Source: Halorientalis pallida
GTDB lineage: Archaea; Halobacteriota; Halobacteria; Halobacteriales; Haloarculaceae
Assembly: GCF_004118325.1 (NCBI RefSeq)
Contig: NZ_RDFA01000004.1
Location: forward strand, 310,001-374,000
Reading direction: 5' to 3'
Length of the DNA stretch: 64,000 nt
Shown here: piece after piece, positions 1 to 9,700 of the stretch
How the letters are laid out: every line of letters begins with the position of its first letter
How positions within the stretch are numbered: position 1 is the first letter of the stretch
Notes under the pieces: generated by a model
The model's input: the letters and a program-made list of their open reading frames with translations, nothing else
Database searches by the model: none
Told to the model about the DNA's origin: nothing
Translations under genes and position numbers: made by a program

Positions 1-55
1 CAACATTTAGTCATTTATCCGAGTTTAGAGACAATATTCACCATACAATGTGGCA

Positions 56-63
56 TTATATTA
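56..63 (+). promoter_or_regulatory. TATA-like box before the TrmB-family gene
   Basis: The first 100 bases are markedly AT-rich compared with the rest of the window. They include TTATATTA at 56-63, 38 nt before the GTG start at 102. This fits an archaeal TATA box with a leader of roughly 10-15 nt. The assignment rests on position and composition only. Confidence 0.45.
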
Positions 64-101
64 GGAAAACCTACATTGATGTCGAAGTTCAGTGATGGCA
101 C

Positions 102-887
102 GTGACGTCCGACGGTATGTACCTCCGGGAGATGGGCCTCTCGGAGTACGAAGCGAACGCGTACGTGAGCCTGCTGCAACAGGGGACGTCGCCGGCCAAG
201 GACGTCGCTGCGTCCGCGGACATCCCGCAGTCGCGAGTGTACGACGTACTCGATTCACTGGAGTCGAAGGGGTTCGTGAAGGTTCAACCCGGCCGTCCCA
301 AACAGTTCGGGTCGGTCGAGCCGAGCACGGCCGTCGAGCAGTTCTGCACGTTCAAGCAACGCGAACAGACGAACGAACTGGAGGAGATTCGGACGCTCGG
401 CGAGGAGTTCGTGGAGACGGTCGACGAGAGCGATCCCGGGGCCGCCGCCCCGGAGACGGATATCGGCTGGTCGTACCCGAACCGACACTACATCCTGGAA
501 CGGCTCGAGTTGCTCACCGACGAAGCGGAGTCCGAGATCCACATGATCACGACCCCGAAGAGTTTCGAGCGAATACTCAACCACCACGGGTCGCTCCTCG
601 AACGGAGGGCCGACAGCGGCGTCTCGATCCAGGCGCTGGTCGCCGACGACCGGTCGATCAAGGCCCCAGTCCGGGAGCGCGCGACCGCGATCATGGACAT
701 CCGTCGGGTCGAAGAGATCCGGGGGCGGCTGTACATGTACGACGCGACGGAGATTCTTCTGGCCTACCACGTGCCCAACGAGGACGGCTACGTCGGCATC
801 TCGACGGCGAGCAGTCACCTCTGTGTGACGTTGAAACACCTGTTCGAGGTCCAGTGGCAGGACGGCACCCCGCCCCTCGAGGCGTAG
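102..887 (+). CDS. TrmB-family transcriptional regulator
   Basis: The 261-residue protein opens with a TrmB-type winged helix at about residues 8-65 (motifs MGLSEYEANAY, SRVYDVLDSLESKGFV, GRPKQF). A short coiled linker follows. From about residue 125 a phospholipase D-like effector domain begins (EIHMITTPKSFERI, then GVSIQALVADD). It is shorter than the sugar-responsive TrmB proteins of about 350 residues because the C-terminal ligand domain is missing. The GTG start at 102 is chosen because an AT-rich promoter lies just upstream; M6 at 117 is the alternative. The family usually controls sugar uptake or central carbon genes, but nothing beside it identifies a target. Confidence 0.88.
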   Translation: MTSDGMYLREMGLSEYEANAYVSLLQQGTSPAKDVAASADIPQSRVYDVLDSLESKGFVKVQPGRPKQFGSVEPSTAVEQFCTFKQREQTNELEEIRTLGEEFVETVDESDPGAAAPETDIGWSYPNRHYILERLELLTDEAESEIHMITTPKSFERILNHHGSLLERRADSGVSIQALVADDRSIKAPVRERATAIMDIRRVEEIRGRLYMYDATEILLAYHVPNEDGYVGISTASSHLCVTLKHLFEVQWQDGTPPLEA

Positions 888-915
888 TCCGGGACCACCG
901 ACCGGGCCTGGTCGT

Positions 916-3408
916 TCAGTCCGCGGCTTCCGCGCCCGCCTGCTGTTGCCACTCGCGGATCTGGTCGGCACTGACCCCCTGGACCGTCGTCGCGACCGCC
1001 TCGGGGTCGACGGTCTCCAGGTCCGCCAGCGTCTCGATGTCCGCGTCGGCCAGTTTCTCGGCCGTGCGCTCGCCCAGCCCGTCCAGATCCACCAGATCGT
1101 CGACCGCCTGCCGGGCCTGATACTCCTGGTAGTTACAGATCGGACAACCCAGTTCCCAGGGCTCGTCGCCGTTGTGGACGATCAACTCGGGCAGATCGTG
1201 CTCGTCACAGCGCTCGTCGGTCACCTCGATCTCGCCCCGGCGCGGCAGCGGCAGGGAGTACTCACAGTCTGGGTACCGCGTACACCCGACCAGCCGCGAC
1301 CCGTTCCGGAGCTGTTTGATCGCGAGGTCACCCCCCTCCTCGGCCCCACAGTCCGGGCAGTCGCCGATCACCTCGTCCTCGCTCTCGTCGGCCTCGTCGG
1401 CCGCACACTGGGGACAGCCGTGGACGAACGTGTCCCGCCCCGCGAGCATCTTGACGTGCCGCAGGCCGTGCTCCTCACACGCTTCCTCCAGCACCTGGGG
1501 CTGGCCCGTGCTCGGCAGGGGCAGGGTGTACCGACAGTCCGGGAAGCCGTCACAGCCCACGAAGTGGGAGCCGTGGCGGCTCTTCCGGATCAGCAGGTCG
1601 TGGTCGCTCTCGGGACAGGGGCCCAGCGTGCGGTCGGCCTTCAGCGACTGCTGGAGGTGATCGCCGACCTCCTCGCGGGAGTCGTGGAGTTCCTCGAACA
1701 CGCGTTCGAGCATCTCCCGTGACTCCTCGGTCACGTCGTCGAGCGTCGCCTCGCCGCTGGCGATAGCCGCCATGTCGGCCTCGAGTTCGGCAGTCATCTC
1801 CTCGCTGACGACGTGGTCGGCGAACTCCTCGGCGGCCTCGACGACGGCCTTGGCCAGCGTCGTCGGCCGGGGCGGGTCGTTCTCGATGTACCCGCGGTCG
1901 TACAGCTTCTCGATCACGTTGTGCCGGGTCGCCTTCGTCCCGATACCCATGTCCTCCATGCGCTCGATCAGCCGCGACTGGCCGTAGCGACGGGGCGGCT
2001 GGGTCTGCTTGGCCTCCAGTTCCACGTCCGACACTGCGAGTTCCGCGCCCTCCGCCACGTCGGGGACGAAGTTCTCGCTCGCGCTGGAGTAGGGGTAGAC
2101 CGCGTGATACCCCGGTTCCACCAGACGCTTGCCGTTTGCCTTCAGCTGACAGCCGTTGGCGTCCGCGACGACGCGCAGGTGTTCCCAGGTCGCGGGTTCC
2201 GCGACGGTCGCGAAAAAGCGGCGGACGATCAGTTCGTAGACCTCCCACTCGTCGTCGTCGAGTTCGCTCCGGTTCGGGAGTTCGCCCGTCGGGTGGATCG
2301 GCGGGTGGTCGGTCGTCTCCTCGTCGCCACGCGTGGGTTCGATCTCGTCGAGGTTGAGCAGGCCGGCGGCGTCAGCGCCGAAGGTGTTCGTGTCGGTGAA
2401 TGCCGCGAGCAGTTCCTCTGGGTCGAGGTCCTCGGGGTACACCGTGTTGTCCGTGCGCGGGTACGTCACGTAGCCGGCGGTGTACAGTTCCTCGGCGATG
2501 CTCATCGCCCGCTGGGCGGAGTAACCCAAAGAGCCCGCGGCGCTGATGAACTGCGTGGTGTTGAACGGCGCGGGCGGGTCGTCGGTCCGGGTGCGCCGCC
2601 GGACCTCGGTGACGGTCGCGCTGGAGGCGTCCAGCAACCGCTCGTGGGCCTCGTCGGCGGCGTCCTCGTCCCAGACGCGTTCGGCCTCCTTGCCGTCGTC
2701 GTCGTAGAAGTACTGGGCCTCGAAGGCGTCGCCGTCGTCGGTCAGGTCGGCGAACAGCTCCCAGTAGTCGTCGGGCTCGAAGGCCTCGATCTCCCGTTCG
2801 CGGTCGACGATGAGCTTCAGCGTCGGCGACTGCACCCGCCCGACGGAGATGAAGTCGTCACCCAGTTGCCGGGCCGACAGCGACAGGAATCGGGTGAGCG
2901 CCGCCCCCCAGATCAGGTCGATGATCTGACGGGCCTCGCCCGCCGCCGCGAGGTCGAAGTCCAGGTCGTCGGGGTCCCCGAAGGCGTCTTTCACCTCGCG
3001 TTCGGTGATCGAAGAGAATCGGACCCGCTTGATCGGCACCTCGGTCTCGTCGCGGATGATCTCGTAGGCCTCCTTGCCGATCAACTCGCCCTCGCGGTCG
3101 TAGTCGGTCGCGATGACGGCCTCGTCGGCCCGGCCCGCGAGCTGGCGGAGCGTGCGGACGATGTTCTCCTTGGTCGCGGACTTGGTGATCTCGGCGTCGA
3201 TCAGCTCGACGGGTTCGACGTCGCGCCAGTCGCCGTACTCCGGCGGGAAGTCGACGCCGACGACGTGGCCCGACAGGCCGACGACGCGCTTGTCGCCCCA
3301 GCGATAGACGTTGACGCCGTTCTGACGTTCGGCCTGAGCGCTGTCCTCGCTGAGGATCTCGGCGATGCGCCGCGCGGCGTTGTCCTTCTCCGTGATGATC
3401 AACTCCAC
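916..3408 (-). CDS. topA: DNA topoisomerase I (type IA)
   Basis: This 830-residue type IA topoisomerase relaxes negatively supercoiled DNA by single-strand passage. The N-terminal TOPRIM domain carries the acidic motif DYDREGE at about residues 102-108. The central domains contain the catalytic tyrosine motif YVTYPRTD and the conserved SVGRVQSPTL. The C-terminal third has several zinc-ribbon modules (CPES...C...C, CPQC, CPDC...CTRYPDC, CPIC), then a helix-hairpin-helix tail (DLDGLGERTAEKL). The start is a GTG preceded by GGGAGGTG on the coding strand. The gene stands alone, with its stop 28 bp from that of the convergent regulator gene. Confidence 0.97.
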   Translation of the reverse strand: MELIITEKDNAARRIAEILSEDSAQAERQNGVNVYRWGDKRVVGLSGHVVGVDFPPEYGDWRDVEPVELIDAEITKSATKENIVRTLRQLAGRADEAVIATDYDREGELIGKEAYEIIRDETEVPIKRVRFSSITEREVKDAFGDPDDLDFDLAAAGEARQIIDLIWGAALTRFLSLSARQLGDDFISVGRVQSPTLKLIVDREREIEAFEPDDYWELFADLTDDGDAFEAQYFYDDDGKEAERVWDEDAADEAHERLLDASSATVTEVRRRTRTDDPPAPFNTTQFISAAGSLGYSAQRAMSIAEELYTAGYVTYPRTDNTVYPEDLDPEELLAAFTDTNTFGADAAGLLNLDEIEPTRGDEETTDHPPIHPTGELPNRSELDDDEWEVYELIVRRFFATVAEPATWEHLRVVADANGCQLKANGKRLVEPGYHAVYPYSSASENFVPDVAEGAELAVSDVELEAKQTQPPRRYGQSRLIERMEDMGIGTKATRHNVIEKLYDRGYIENDPPRPTTLAKAVVEAAEEFADHVVSEEMTAELEADMAAIASGEATLDDVTEESREMLERVFEELHDSREEVGDHLQQSLKADRTLGPCPESDHDLLIRKSRHGSHFVGCDGFPDCRYTLPLPSTGQPQVLEEACEEHGLRHVKMLAGRDTFVHGCPQCAADEADESEDEVIGDCPDCGAEEGGDLAIKQLRNGSRLVGCTRYPDCEYSLPLPRRGEIEVTDERCDEHDLPELIVHNGDEPWELGCPICNYQEYQARQAVDDLVDLDGLGERTAEKLADADIETLADLETVDPEAVATTVQGVSADQIREWQQQAGAEAAD

Positions 3409-3422
3409 GGCGGCCCACCTCC

Positions 3423-3533
3423 CGGTGCGTGGGTGGTCATTCGCCAGGGCCTAAGCGCAGACAGGTTTTGAAGCTTTCGTCCCAGTGAACCGAGGAATCG
3501 CAGGACTGCGCGGGGACATACGTCCACGCACCG
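3423..3533. repeat. 10-bp inverted repeat between topA and the HEAT-repeat gene
   Basis: CGGTGCGTGG at 3423-3432 has an exact reverse complement, CCACGCACCG, at 3524-3533, with 91 bp between. The pair lies in the 176-bp divergent intergenic region and could be two operator half-sites or coincidence. The same interval contains AT-richer sequence (about 3462-3480) that may serve as a promoter. Confidence 0.4.
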
Positions 3534-3584
3534 GCGAGCGCGCAGGTTCAAGGCTTATCAGTTCGCGGCCGCCACAGTAGACCG

Positions 3585-4337
3585 ATGCTCCGCCGCCTGC
3601 TGTCGTGGCTCGGATCGGCCGACGACCGCCCAGCCGAGCCCGCGGACCGGGCCGCACGCATTCGCGAGATCGGGCGCGATCCGCTGGCCCACGGCCACGA
3701 CGCGACCCAGGACGTCCTCGCGGGACTGTCCGACGAGTCCCCACTCGTTCGGACCACCGCCGCGGAGGTGCTGGGCTCGGTCGAAGTCTACCACGAACTG
3801 GTCGCCGCCGATCCGCTGGTCGAGCGCCTGGACGACCCCGAGCGGTCGGTCCGACTCGCGGCGGCCGAGGCGCTGACAGTCACCACCGACGCGACGGTCG
3901 TCGACGACGTACTGCCGTACGCACTCGCCGACGACCCCGGCGTCCGCGCCGCCGGCGCAGTCGGCCTGTATCACGCGCTCTCACGGGTCACCTACGAGTT
4001 CGCGCCGGCACAGGTCGAGGCGCTGTTCGACGCCTTCGCTGCCACGAACGCGGGCGACGCGGGGGCCGAGGACGACGCGCTAGCCCGGGAGTACCTGCTC
4101 TCGGCGATCGCCCGGGGTGTGGCGGCGCGAGATCTGTCCGCCCTCGACGCGGATCGGACGGACATTCTCGTGACCGCGCTCGACGACACGATCTCGGTCA
4201 GCGGACAGGCCGCCGCCCTGCTCGGCCAGGTCGACGACGAGACGGCGCGCACAGCGCTCCGGGACGCCCGCGAGAGCCACGCCGACGAACGAGTGCGGGA
4301 CGCTGCGGCCGAGGCGCTGACCGACGGTGCCGAGTGA
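3585..4337 (+). CDS. HEAT-repeat domain protein
   Basis: The 250-residue acidic protein is built of helical HEAT/PBS-lyase-type repeats, visible as recurring patterns such as SPLVRTTAAEVLGSV, RSVRLAAAEAL, PGVRAAGAVGLYHAL and ERVRDAAAEALTDG. No catalytic motif is visible, so a protein-protein scaffold role is the usual inference. The short basic N-terminus (MLRRLLSWLGS) could be an amphipathic helix. It is divergent from topA and convergent with gatB, with no operon partners. Confidence 0.8.
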   Translation: MLRRLLSWLGSADDRPAEPADRAARIREIGRDPLAHGHDATQDVLAGLSDESPLVRTTAAEVLGSVEVYHELVAADPLVERLDDPERSVRLAAAEALTVTTDATVVDDVLPYALADDPGVRAAGAVGLYHALSRVTYEFAPAQVEALFDAFAATNAGDAGAEDDALAREYLLSAIARGVAARDLSALDADRTDILVTALDDTISVSGQAAALLGQVDDETARTALRDARESHADERVRDAAAEALTDGAE

Positions 4338-4365
4338 GAGTCCCAGTCAAAAAGCGCTCGCGGTG

Positions 4366-5883
4366 CTATCCCTCTAGCTCTTCACGCAGCAACTGGTTCA
4401 CGTCGCCCGGATCGGCACTGCCGCCGGTCTTCTGCATCACCTGCCCGACGAGGAAGTTGATCGCGTTGTCGTCGCCGTCGTGGTAGTCCTCGACGGCACC
4501 GGGGTTCTCGTCGACGGCCTCGGTGACCGCGGCGGCCACCTCGTCGCCGCTGGTCTTGCCCAGGTCCGCTTCCTCGACGACGGCGTCGGGAGTTTTCCCC
4601 TCGTCGAGCATCGCCCGGAGCACGGTTTCACGGGCGTTCTTGGCCGTGATCTCGTCCTCGGCGACGAGTTCGACCAGGCGCATCACTTCGTCGAACCGGT
4701 CGTCGATGTCCGTGATCTGCATGTCGCGGTAGTTCAGTTCACCGAGGAGGTTGTCCGCGACCCACGTCGCCGCGAGGTCGGGGTCGAACTCCTCGGCCAC
4801 GTCCTCGAAGAAGTCCGCGACCTGCTTCGTACTGGTGAGTTTCGAGGCGGCCTCGTCGCTGAGGCCGTACTCGGCCTCGAAGCGCTCGCGGCGGGCGTCG
4901 GGCAGTTCCGGGATGGCGATCCGCTCTTTCCAGTCGGCTACCTGCAGCGGCGGCAGGTCGGCCTCGCGGAAGTAGCGGTAGTCTTTCTCCGCTTCTTTCG
5001 AACGCATCGAGACCGTGTTGCCGTGGGTCTCGTTGAAGTGACGTGTCTCCTGCTCGACCGCCCGGCCGGACTCGACGAGTTTCTTCTGCCGGGACTTCTC
5101 GAAGGCCAGGGCCTTCTCCGCACCCTTGTGACTGGAGATGTTCTTGACCTCCGTCCGGTTGGCGTCTTCCAGTACGGACTCGGGAATCGCGCCGTCGTCG
5201 TCGACGTCCTCGGCGGGCACCATCGAGAGGTTGGCGTCGATCCGGAGCGACCCGTCACGGCCGGGGTCGAACACGCCGAGATATTCCAGCACCTCTTCGA
5301 GTTTTTCGAGGAACTTCCGAACCTCGCCCGGTTCACGGAAGTCCGGTTCCGTGACGATCTCCATCAGCGGCGTGCCGGCGCGGTTGTAGTCGATCAGCGT
5401 GTAGTCGGCACGCTCGATGGAGACGGTGCGGCTCTCCAGCCCCTCGGTGCCCTCGCGGACGTGTTTGATGCTCCCGGGGTCCTCTTCGAGGTGGGCCCGG
5501 CGGATGTCGACGCTCCGGCGGGTCCCGTCGACGTTGAACTCCAGTTCGCCGTCCTGGCAGATCGGCGCGTCGTACTGCGTGATCTGGAAGTTCTTGGGCA
5601 GGTCGGGGTAGTAGTAGTTCTTCCGGTGGAACGTCGTCTCCTCGGGAATCTCGGCGTCGATGGCCTTCCCCACCTTGACCGCGGCCTCGACGGCCCCCTC
5701 GTTGGGGACCGGCAGGGCACCGGGGAGACCGAGACAGACGGGGCAGGTGTGGGTGTTCGGCTCGTCGTCGCCGACGTCGGTCGAACAGCCACAGAAGATC
5801 TTCGTTGCCGTCTCCAGCTGGACGTGGACCTCCAGCCCGATGACGGCGACGAGATCCCCCGTTTCGGCAGCCTGTGCAGTCAT
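4366..5883 (-). CDS. gatB: Aspartyl/glutamyl-tRNA amidotransferase subunit B
   Basis: GatB of the GatCAB complex activates Glu-tRNA(Gln) or Asp-tRNA(Asn) for amidation with ammonia supplied by GatA. The 505-residue protein has the diagnostic motifs VIGLEVHVQL near residue 12, NYYYPDLPKNFQITQYD, DIRRAHLEEDPGS, DYNRAGTPLMEIVTEPD and the C-terminal YqeY-like/GatB domain ending FLVGQVMQKTGG. The reading frame is open 37 codons further upstream, but that extension is Arg/Cys-rich shadow sequence, so the ATG at 5883 is the start. gatA and gatC are not in this window. Confidence 0.97.
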   Translation of the reverse strand: MTAQAAETGDLVAVIGLEVHVQLETATKIFCGCSTDVGDDEPNTHTCPVCLGLPGALPVPNEGAVEAAVKVGKAIDAEIPEETTFHRKNYYYPDLPKNFQITQYDAPICQDGELEFNVDGTRRSVDIRRAHLEEDPGSIKHVREGTEGLESRTVSIERADYTLIDYNRAGTPLMEIVTEPDFREPGEVRKFLEKLEEVLEYLGVFDPGRDGSLRIDANLSMVPAEDVDDDGAIPESVLEDANRTEVKNISSHKGAEKALAFEKSRQKKLVESGRAVEQETRHFNETHGNTVSMRSKEAEKDYRYFREADLPPLQVADWKERIAIPELPDARRERFEAEYGLSDEAASKLTSTKQVADFFEDVAEEFDPDLAATWVADNLLGELNYRDMQITDIDDRFDEVMRLVELVAEDEITAKNARETVLRAMLDEGKTPDAVVEEADLGKTSGDEVAAAVTEAVDENPGAVEDYHDGDDNAINFLVGQVMQKTGGSADPGDVNQLLREELEG

Positions 5884-6002
5884 TATCTCGCGAAACGTGT
5901 GCCGCCGGCTAAAGGCTAACGACCCGGGCGAGTGCTGGCCGTCGCCACGCCGCGGGCGACCGCAGACGCACCTTTCTTGTCCGTGCTCGCCCAAGTTCCA
6001 GT

Positions 6003-6305
6003 ATGGTCTGTGACAAACTGCGCCGCCTGAGTTACGGCTGGTTACTCGTTCAGGGACTACTGGCCGCCGCCAGCCCGAAACGAAACATCAAGCTCAACGC
6101 CAAGCTGTGGGGAATGGCCTTCGAGAACGCCGACGAACTGGAGCCGAAACCGTGGTACGTCCGCTCGGTCCGCGCTGCAGGGGTCGGGATGCTCGCGGCC
6201 GGCGGCGTCGGCCTCCTGCTGGAAGACCGGGCCAGCGAGGGTGACGAAGCCGAGACGATCGACGAACCGGACGAACCGATCACGGTCGAGACCGACGACG
6301 CGTAA
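6003..6305 (+). CDS. Small conserved haloarchaeal protein with hydrophobic segment
   Basis: I do not recognise a family for this 100-residue protein. Residues 11-24 (GWLLVQGLLAAASP) are hydrophobic, and a second apolar stretch lies at about 58-74 (AAGVGMLAAGGVGLLL). The tail is very acidic. This suggests a small membrane or membrane-associated protein with two short segments. It starts 119 bp from the divergent gatB start. Codon usage and the acidic tail support a real gene. Confidence 0.65.
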   Translation: MVCDKLRRLSYGWLLVQGLLAAASPKRNIKLNAKLWGMAFENADELEPKPWYVRSVRAAGVGMLAAGGVGLLLEDRASEGDEAETIDEPDEPITVETDDA

Positions 6306-6414
6306 GGGACCCGCTGCCCGCCCCGCCGACCCCGTTTTCACCAGCCGCGTTCCTATCAGAAGCTATGTGAATGTCTGACGTAACTTTATGCCGACAGGGA
6401 CGGGCTGTATCCCT

Positions 6415-6744
6415 ATGGCGAGCGGCAATCGCGTCGAGGAACTCGAATCGCGCGTAAACGAGCTTGAGGCGACGGTCGACGGCCTGACCGACGAACTCGT
6501 CGAGTGCAAGGTCCGCATTCGCGAGCTGGAGAACGTCGTCGACGCCGAAGTCGGACTGGACACCATCGACGGGAGCGGCGTCGGGTCGTCGACGCCCCCG
6601 GCGGAACGCGACGCCGACGGCGCGACGCCCGAACCGGAGCCGGAACCGACCGCTGACGCGGAGCCGGCCGAAGCGCCTAAATCCGAGGCCGCCGAGGCGG
6701 AAGACGAGACGGAGTCCGAGGGAAGCGACATCATCGTCGCCTGA
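6415..6744 (+). CDS. Short coiled-coil acidic protein upstream of smc
   Basis: The 109-residue protein begins with a heptad-like coiled coil (RVEELESRVNELEATVDGL, then VRIRELENVV) followed by a disordered Pro/Glu/Ala-rich acidic tail. Similar haloarchaeal proteins are often labelled bZIP-like, but no basic DNA-binding segment is visible, so I treat it as a coiled-coil protein of unknown role. An in-frame ATG at 6388 would add nine residues; the ATG at 6415 fits the coil better. It lies 24 bp upstream of smc on the same strand, which suggests co-transcription. Confidence 0.72.
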   Translation: MASGNRVEELESRVNELEATVDGLTDELVECKVRIRELENVVDAEVGLDTIDGSGVGSSTPPAERDADGATPEPEPEPTADAEPAEAPKSEAAEAEDETESEGSDIIVA

Positions 6745-6768
6745 CGGGCTCCGGCCACGAGCACCCCC

Positions 6769-9700
6769 ATGCACATCAAAGAGCTCGTCCTCGACAATTT
6801 CAAGAGTTTCGGCCGGAAGACCCGAATCCCGTTTTACGAGGATTTCACCACCGTGAGCGGCCCGAACGGCTCGGGCAAATCCAACATCATCGACTCGATT
6901 CTGTTCGCGCTGGGCCTGGCTCGCACGTCGGGCATCCGCGCGGAGAAGCTGACCGACCTCATTTACAACCCCGGTCACCAGGACGGCGAGCGTGAGGGCG
7001 ACGAGGAACGCGAAGCGAGCGTCGAAGTCATCCTCGACAACGGCGACGGCACCCTCGAACGGGGGACCGTCGTCAACGCCGCCGGCACGGAAGACGTGGG
7101 CGACTGTTCGGAGATTTCCATCAAGCGCCGCGTCAAGGAGACCGAGGACAACTACTACTCCTATTACTACATCAACGGCCGTTCGGTCAACCTCTCGGAC
7201 ATCCAGGACCTGCTGGCCCAGGCCGGCGTCACGCCCGAGGGGTACAACGTCGTCATGCAGGGCGACGTGACCGAGATTATCAACATGACCCCGCACGCGC
7301 GCAGGGAGATCATCGACGAGATCGCCGGGGTCGCCCAGTTCGACGCCAAGAAGGAAGACGCCTTCGAGGAACTGGAAGTCGTCGAGGAACGCATCGAGGA
7401 GGCCCAGCTCCGGATCGAGGAGAAGCGGGACCGCCTCGACCAGCTCGAAGACGAACGCGAAACCGCCCTCGAATACCAGGACCTCCGGGAGGAGAAAGAG
7501 GAGTACGAGTCCTATCGGAAGGCCGCCGAACTGGAGGACAAACGTGCGGAACTCGACGCGGTCCGCGATGAGATCGCCGACCTCGAAGACGAACTGGAGA
7601 CCCTCCAGCGCGAACTCGACGAGCGCCAGGGGAAGGTCGTTCGCCTCGAAGAGGATCTGGAGGACCTGAACGCCGAGATCGAGCGCAAAGGCGAGGACGA
7701 GCAGTTACGGATCAAACGCGAGATCGAGGAAGTCAAAGGGGAGATCTCCCGGCTGGAAGACGCCGTCGACAGCGCCGAGGCGAAGATCGAGGACGCCGAG
7801 AACGAGCGCCGACAGGCGTTCGTCCAGATCGACCGGAAGCAAGAGGAGATCGACGACCTCGAAGGCGACATCCGCGAGACAAAGGTCGCCAAGTCCGGCG
7901 TCAAAGCCGACATCCAGGAGAAAGAGGACGAACTCGCCGGACTGGAAGAACGCATCGAAGAGGTCGGCGCGGAGTTCGAGGAGGTCAAAGACGAACTCGA
8001 CGAGAGACGGGCCGCGCTCGAAGAGGAGAAAAGCGAGAAAAACGACCTCCAGCGCGAGCAGGACCGTCTGCTGGACGAGGCGCGCCGGCGCTCGAACCAG
8101 CAGCGCGAGAAAGAGGAGGCCATCGAGGAGGCGGAGGCTCGCCTCCCCGATATCGACGCCGAGATCTCCGATCTGGAGGACGAGCTGGAGAAGGCGGCGG
8201 AGAACCGCGCGACCATCTCGGGCGTCGTCGAGGACCTCAAACAGGAGAAACGCGAACTGCAGTCCGACCTCGACGACGTCGAGGACGAGATCTCGGCCAA
8301 ACAGCAGGAGTACGCCGAACTCGAAGCCAAGGCCGGACAGGACGGTGACTCCTCGTACGGCCGGGCGGTGACGACGATCCTCAACGGCGGGATCGACGGC
8401 GTCCACGGGACGGTCGGCCAGCTGGGTGGCGTCGATCCCGAGTACGCGACTGCGTGTGAGACGGCGGCCGGGGGGCGACTGGCTCACGTCGTCGTCGACG
8501 ACGACGGCATCGGGCAACACTGCATCGAGTACCTGAAATCGCGCAACGCCGGGCGGGCGACGTTCCTGCCGATCACGAAGATGCAACAGCGGTCGCTGTC
8601 GAGCCTGCCCAACCACGACGGCGTGGTCGACTTCGCCTACAACCTGGTCGACTTCGACCAGGAGTACGCGGGCATCTTCTCGTACGTGCTGGGCGACACT
8701 GTGATCGTCGAGGACATGGACACCGCCCGGGACCTGATGGGGAAGTTCCGGATGGTCACCCTCGAGGGTGATTTGGTCGAGAAGTCCGGTGCGATGACCG
8801 GCGGGTCCTCGAAGGGGACCCGGTACTCCTTCTCGGGCGGGCAGGGCCAGCTCGAACGGGTCGCCGCCCGCATCAACGACCTCGAAGACGAGCGTAAGTC
8901 GATCCGGTCGGACCTCCGGGACGTGGAGAACCGGTTGGACGACGCCCGCGACCGAAAGAGCGACGCGGCGGAGCAGGTCCGGGAGATCGAGAGCGAGATC
9001 GAGGCGCTCGAGACCGAACACGACGAGACCGAGCAGAGGATCGAGCGGCTGGAAGCGGAACTCGACGAGATCGAGAACGACCGCGAGGAGGTCTCCGACC
9101 GGATGGACGAACTCGAAGGCGAGATCGAGGAGCGGACGGCAGAGATCCAGGCCATCGAGGACGACATCGCCGAGCTAGAGAGCGAGATCGAAGACTCGGA
9201 ACTGCCGACGCTGACGAGTCAGGCCGACGAGGTGCGCGAGGAGATCGCCGATCTCGAAGCACGGCGCGACGACCTCGACGGGGACCTGAACGAACTGCAA
9301 CTGGAAAAGCAGTACGCCGAGGACGCCATCGAGGAACTCCACGACGACATCGAGGCGGCCCAGAACCGCAAGGCCGAGCAGGAGGAGAAGATCGAGGAGC
9401 TGGAGGCGAAGATCGACGAACAGACGGAACTGCTCGAAGAGAAGGAGGCAGCGGTCGCGGACCTGGAAGAAGAACTCGCGGACCTGAAAGACGAGCGCGA
9501 GGACCTCAAGGCCGACCTCAAGGAGGCGAAGCAGGTCCGTGACGAACAGCAGTCGAAGGTCACCAGCGTCGAGGACGATCTCGCGGACTGCCGCGAGGAG
9601 GAAGACCGCCTGGAGTGGGAGGTCGACGAACTCGAAGGGCAAGTCGGCGACTACGACCCCGAGAACGTGCCCGACCACGACGAGGTCGAACGCGAGATCG

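Noticed and set aside
1813-3471. 552-codon plus-strand ORF opposite topA
   Set aside because: It is a high-GC antisense shadow of topA with no recognisable domain. topA on the other strand has complete motifs.
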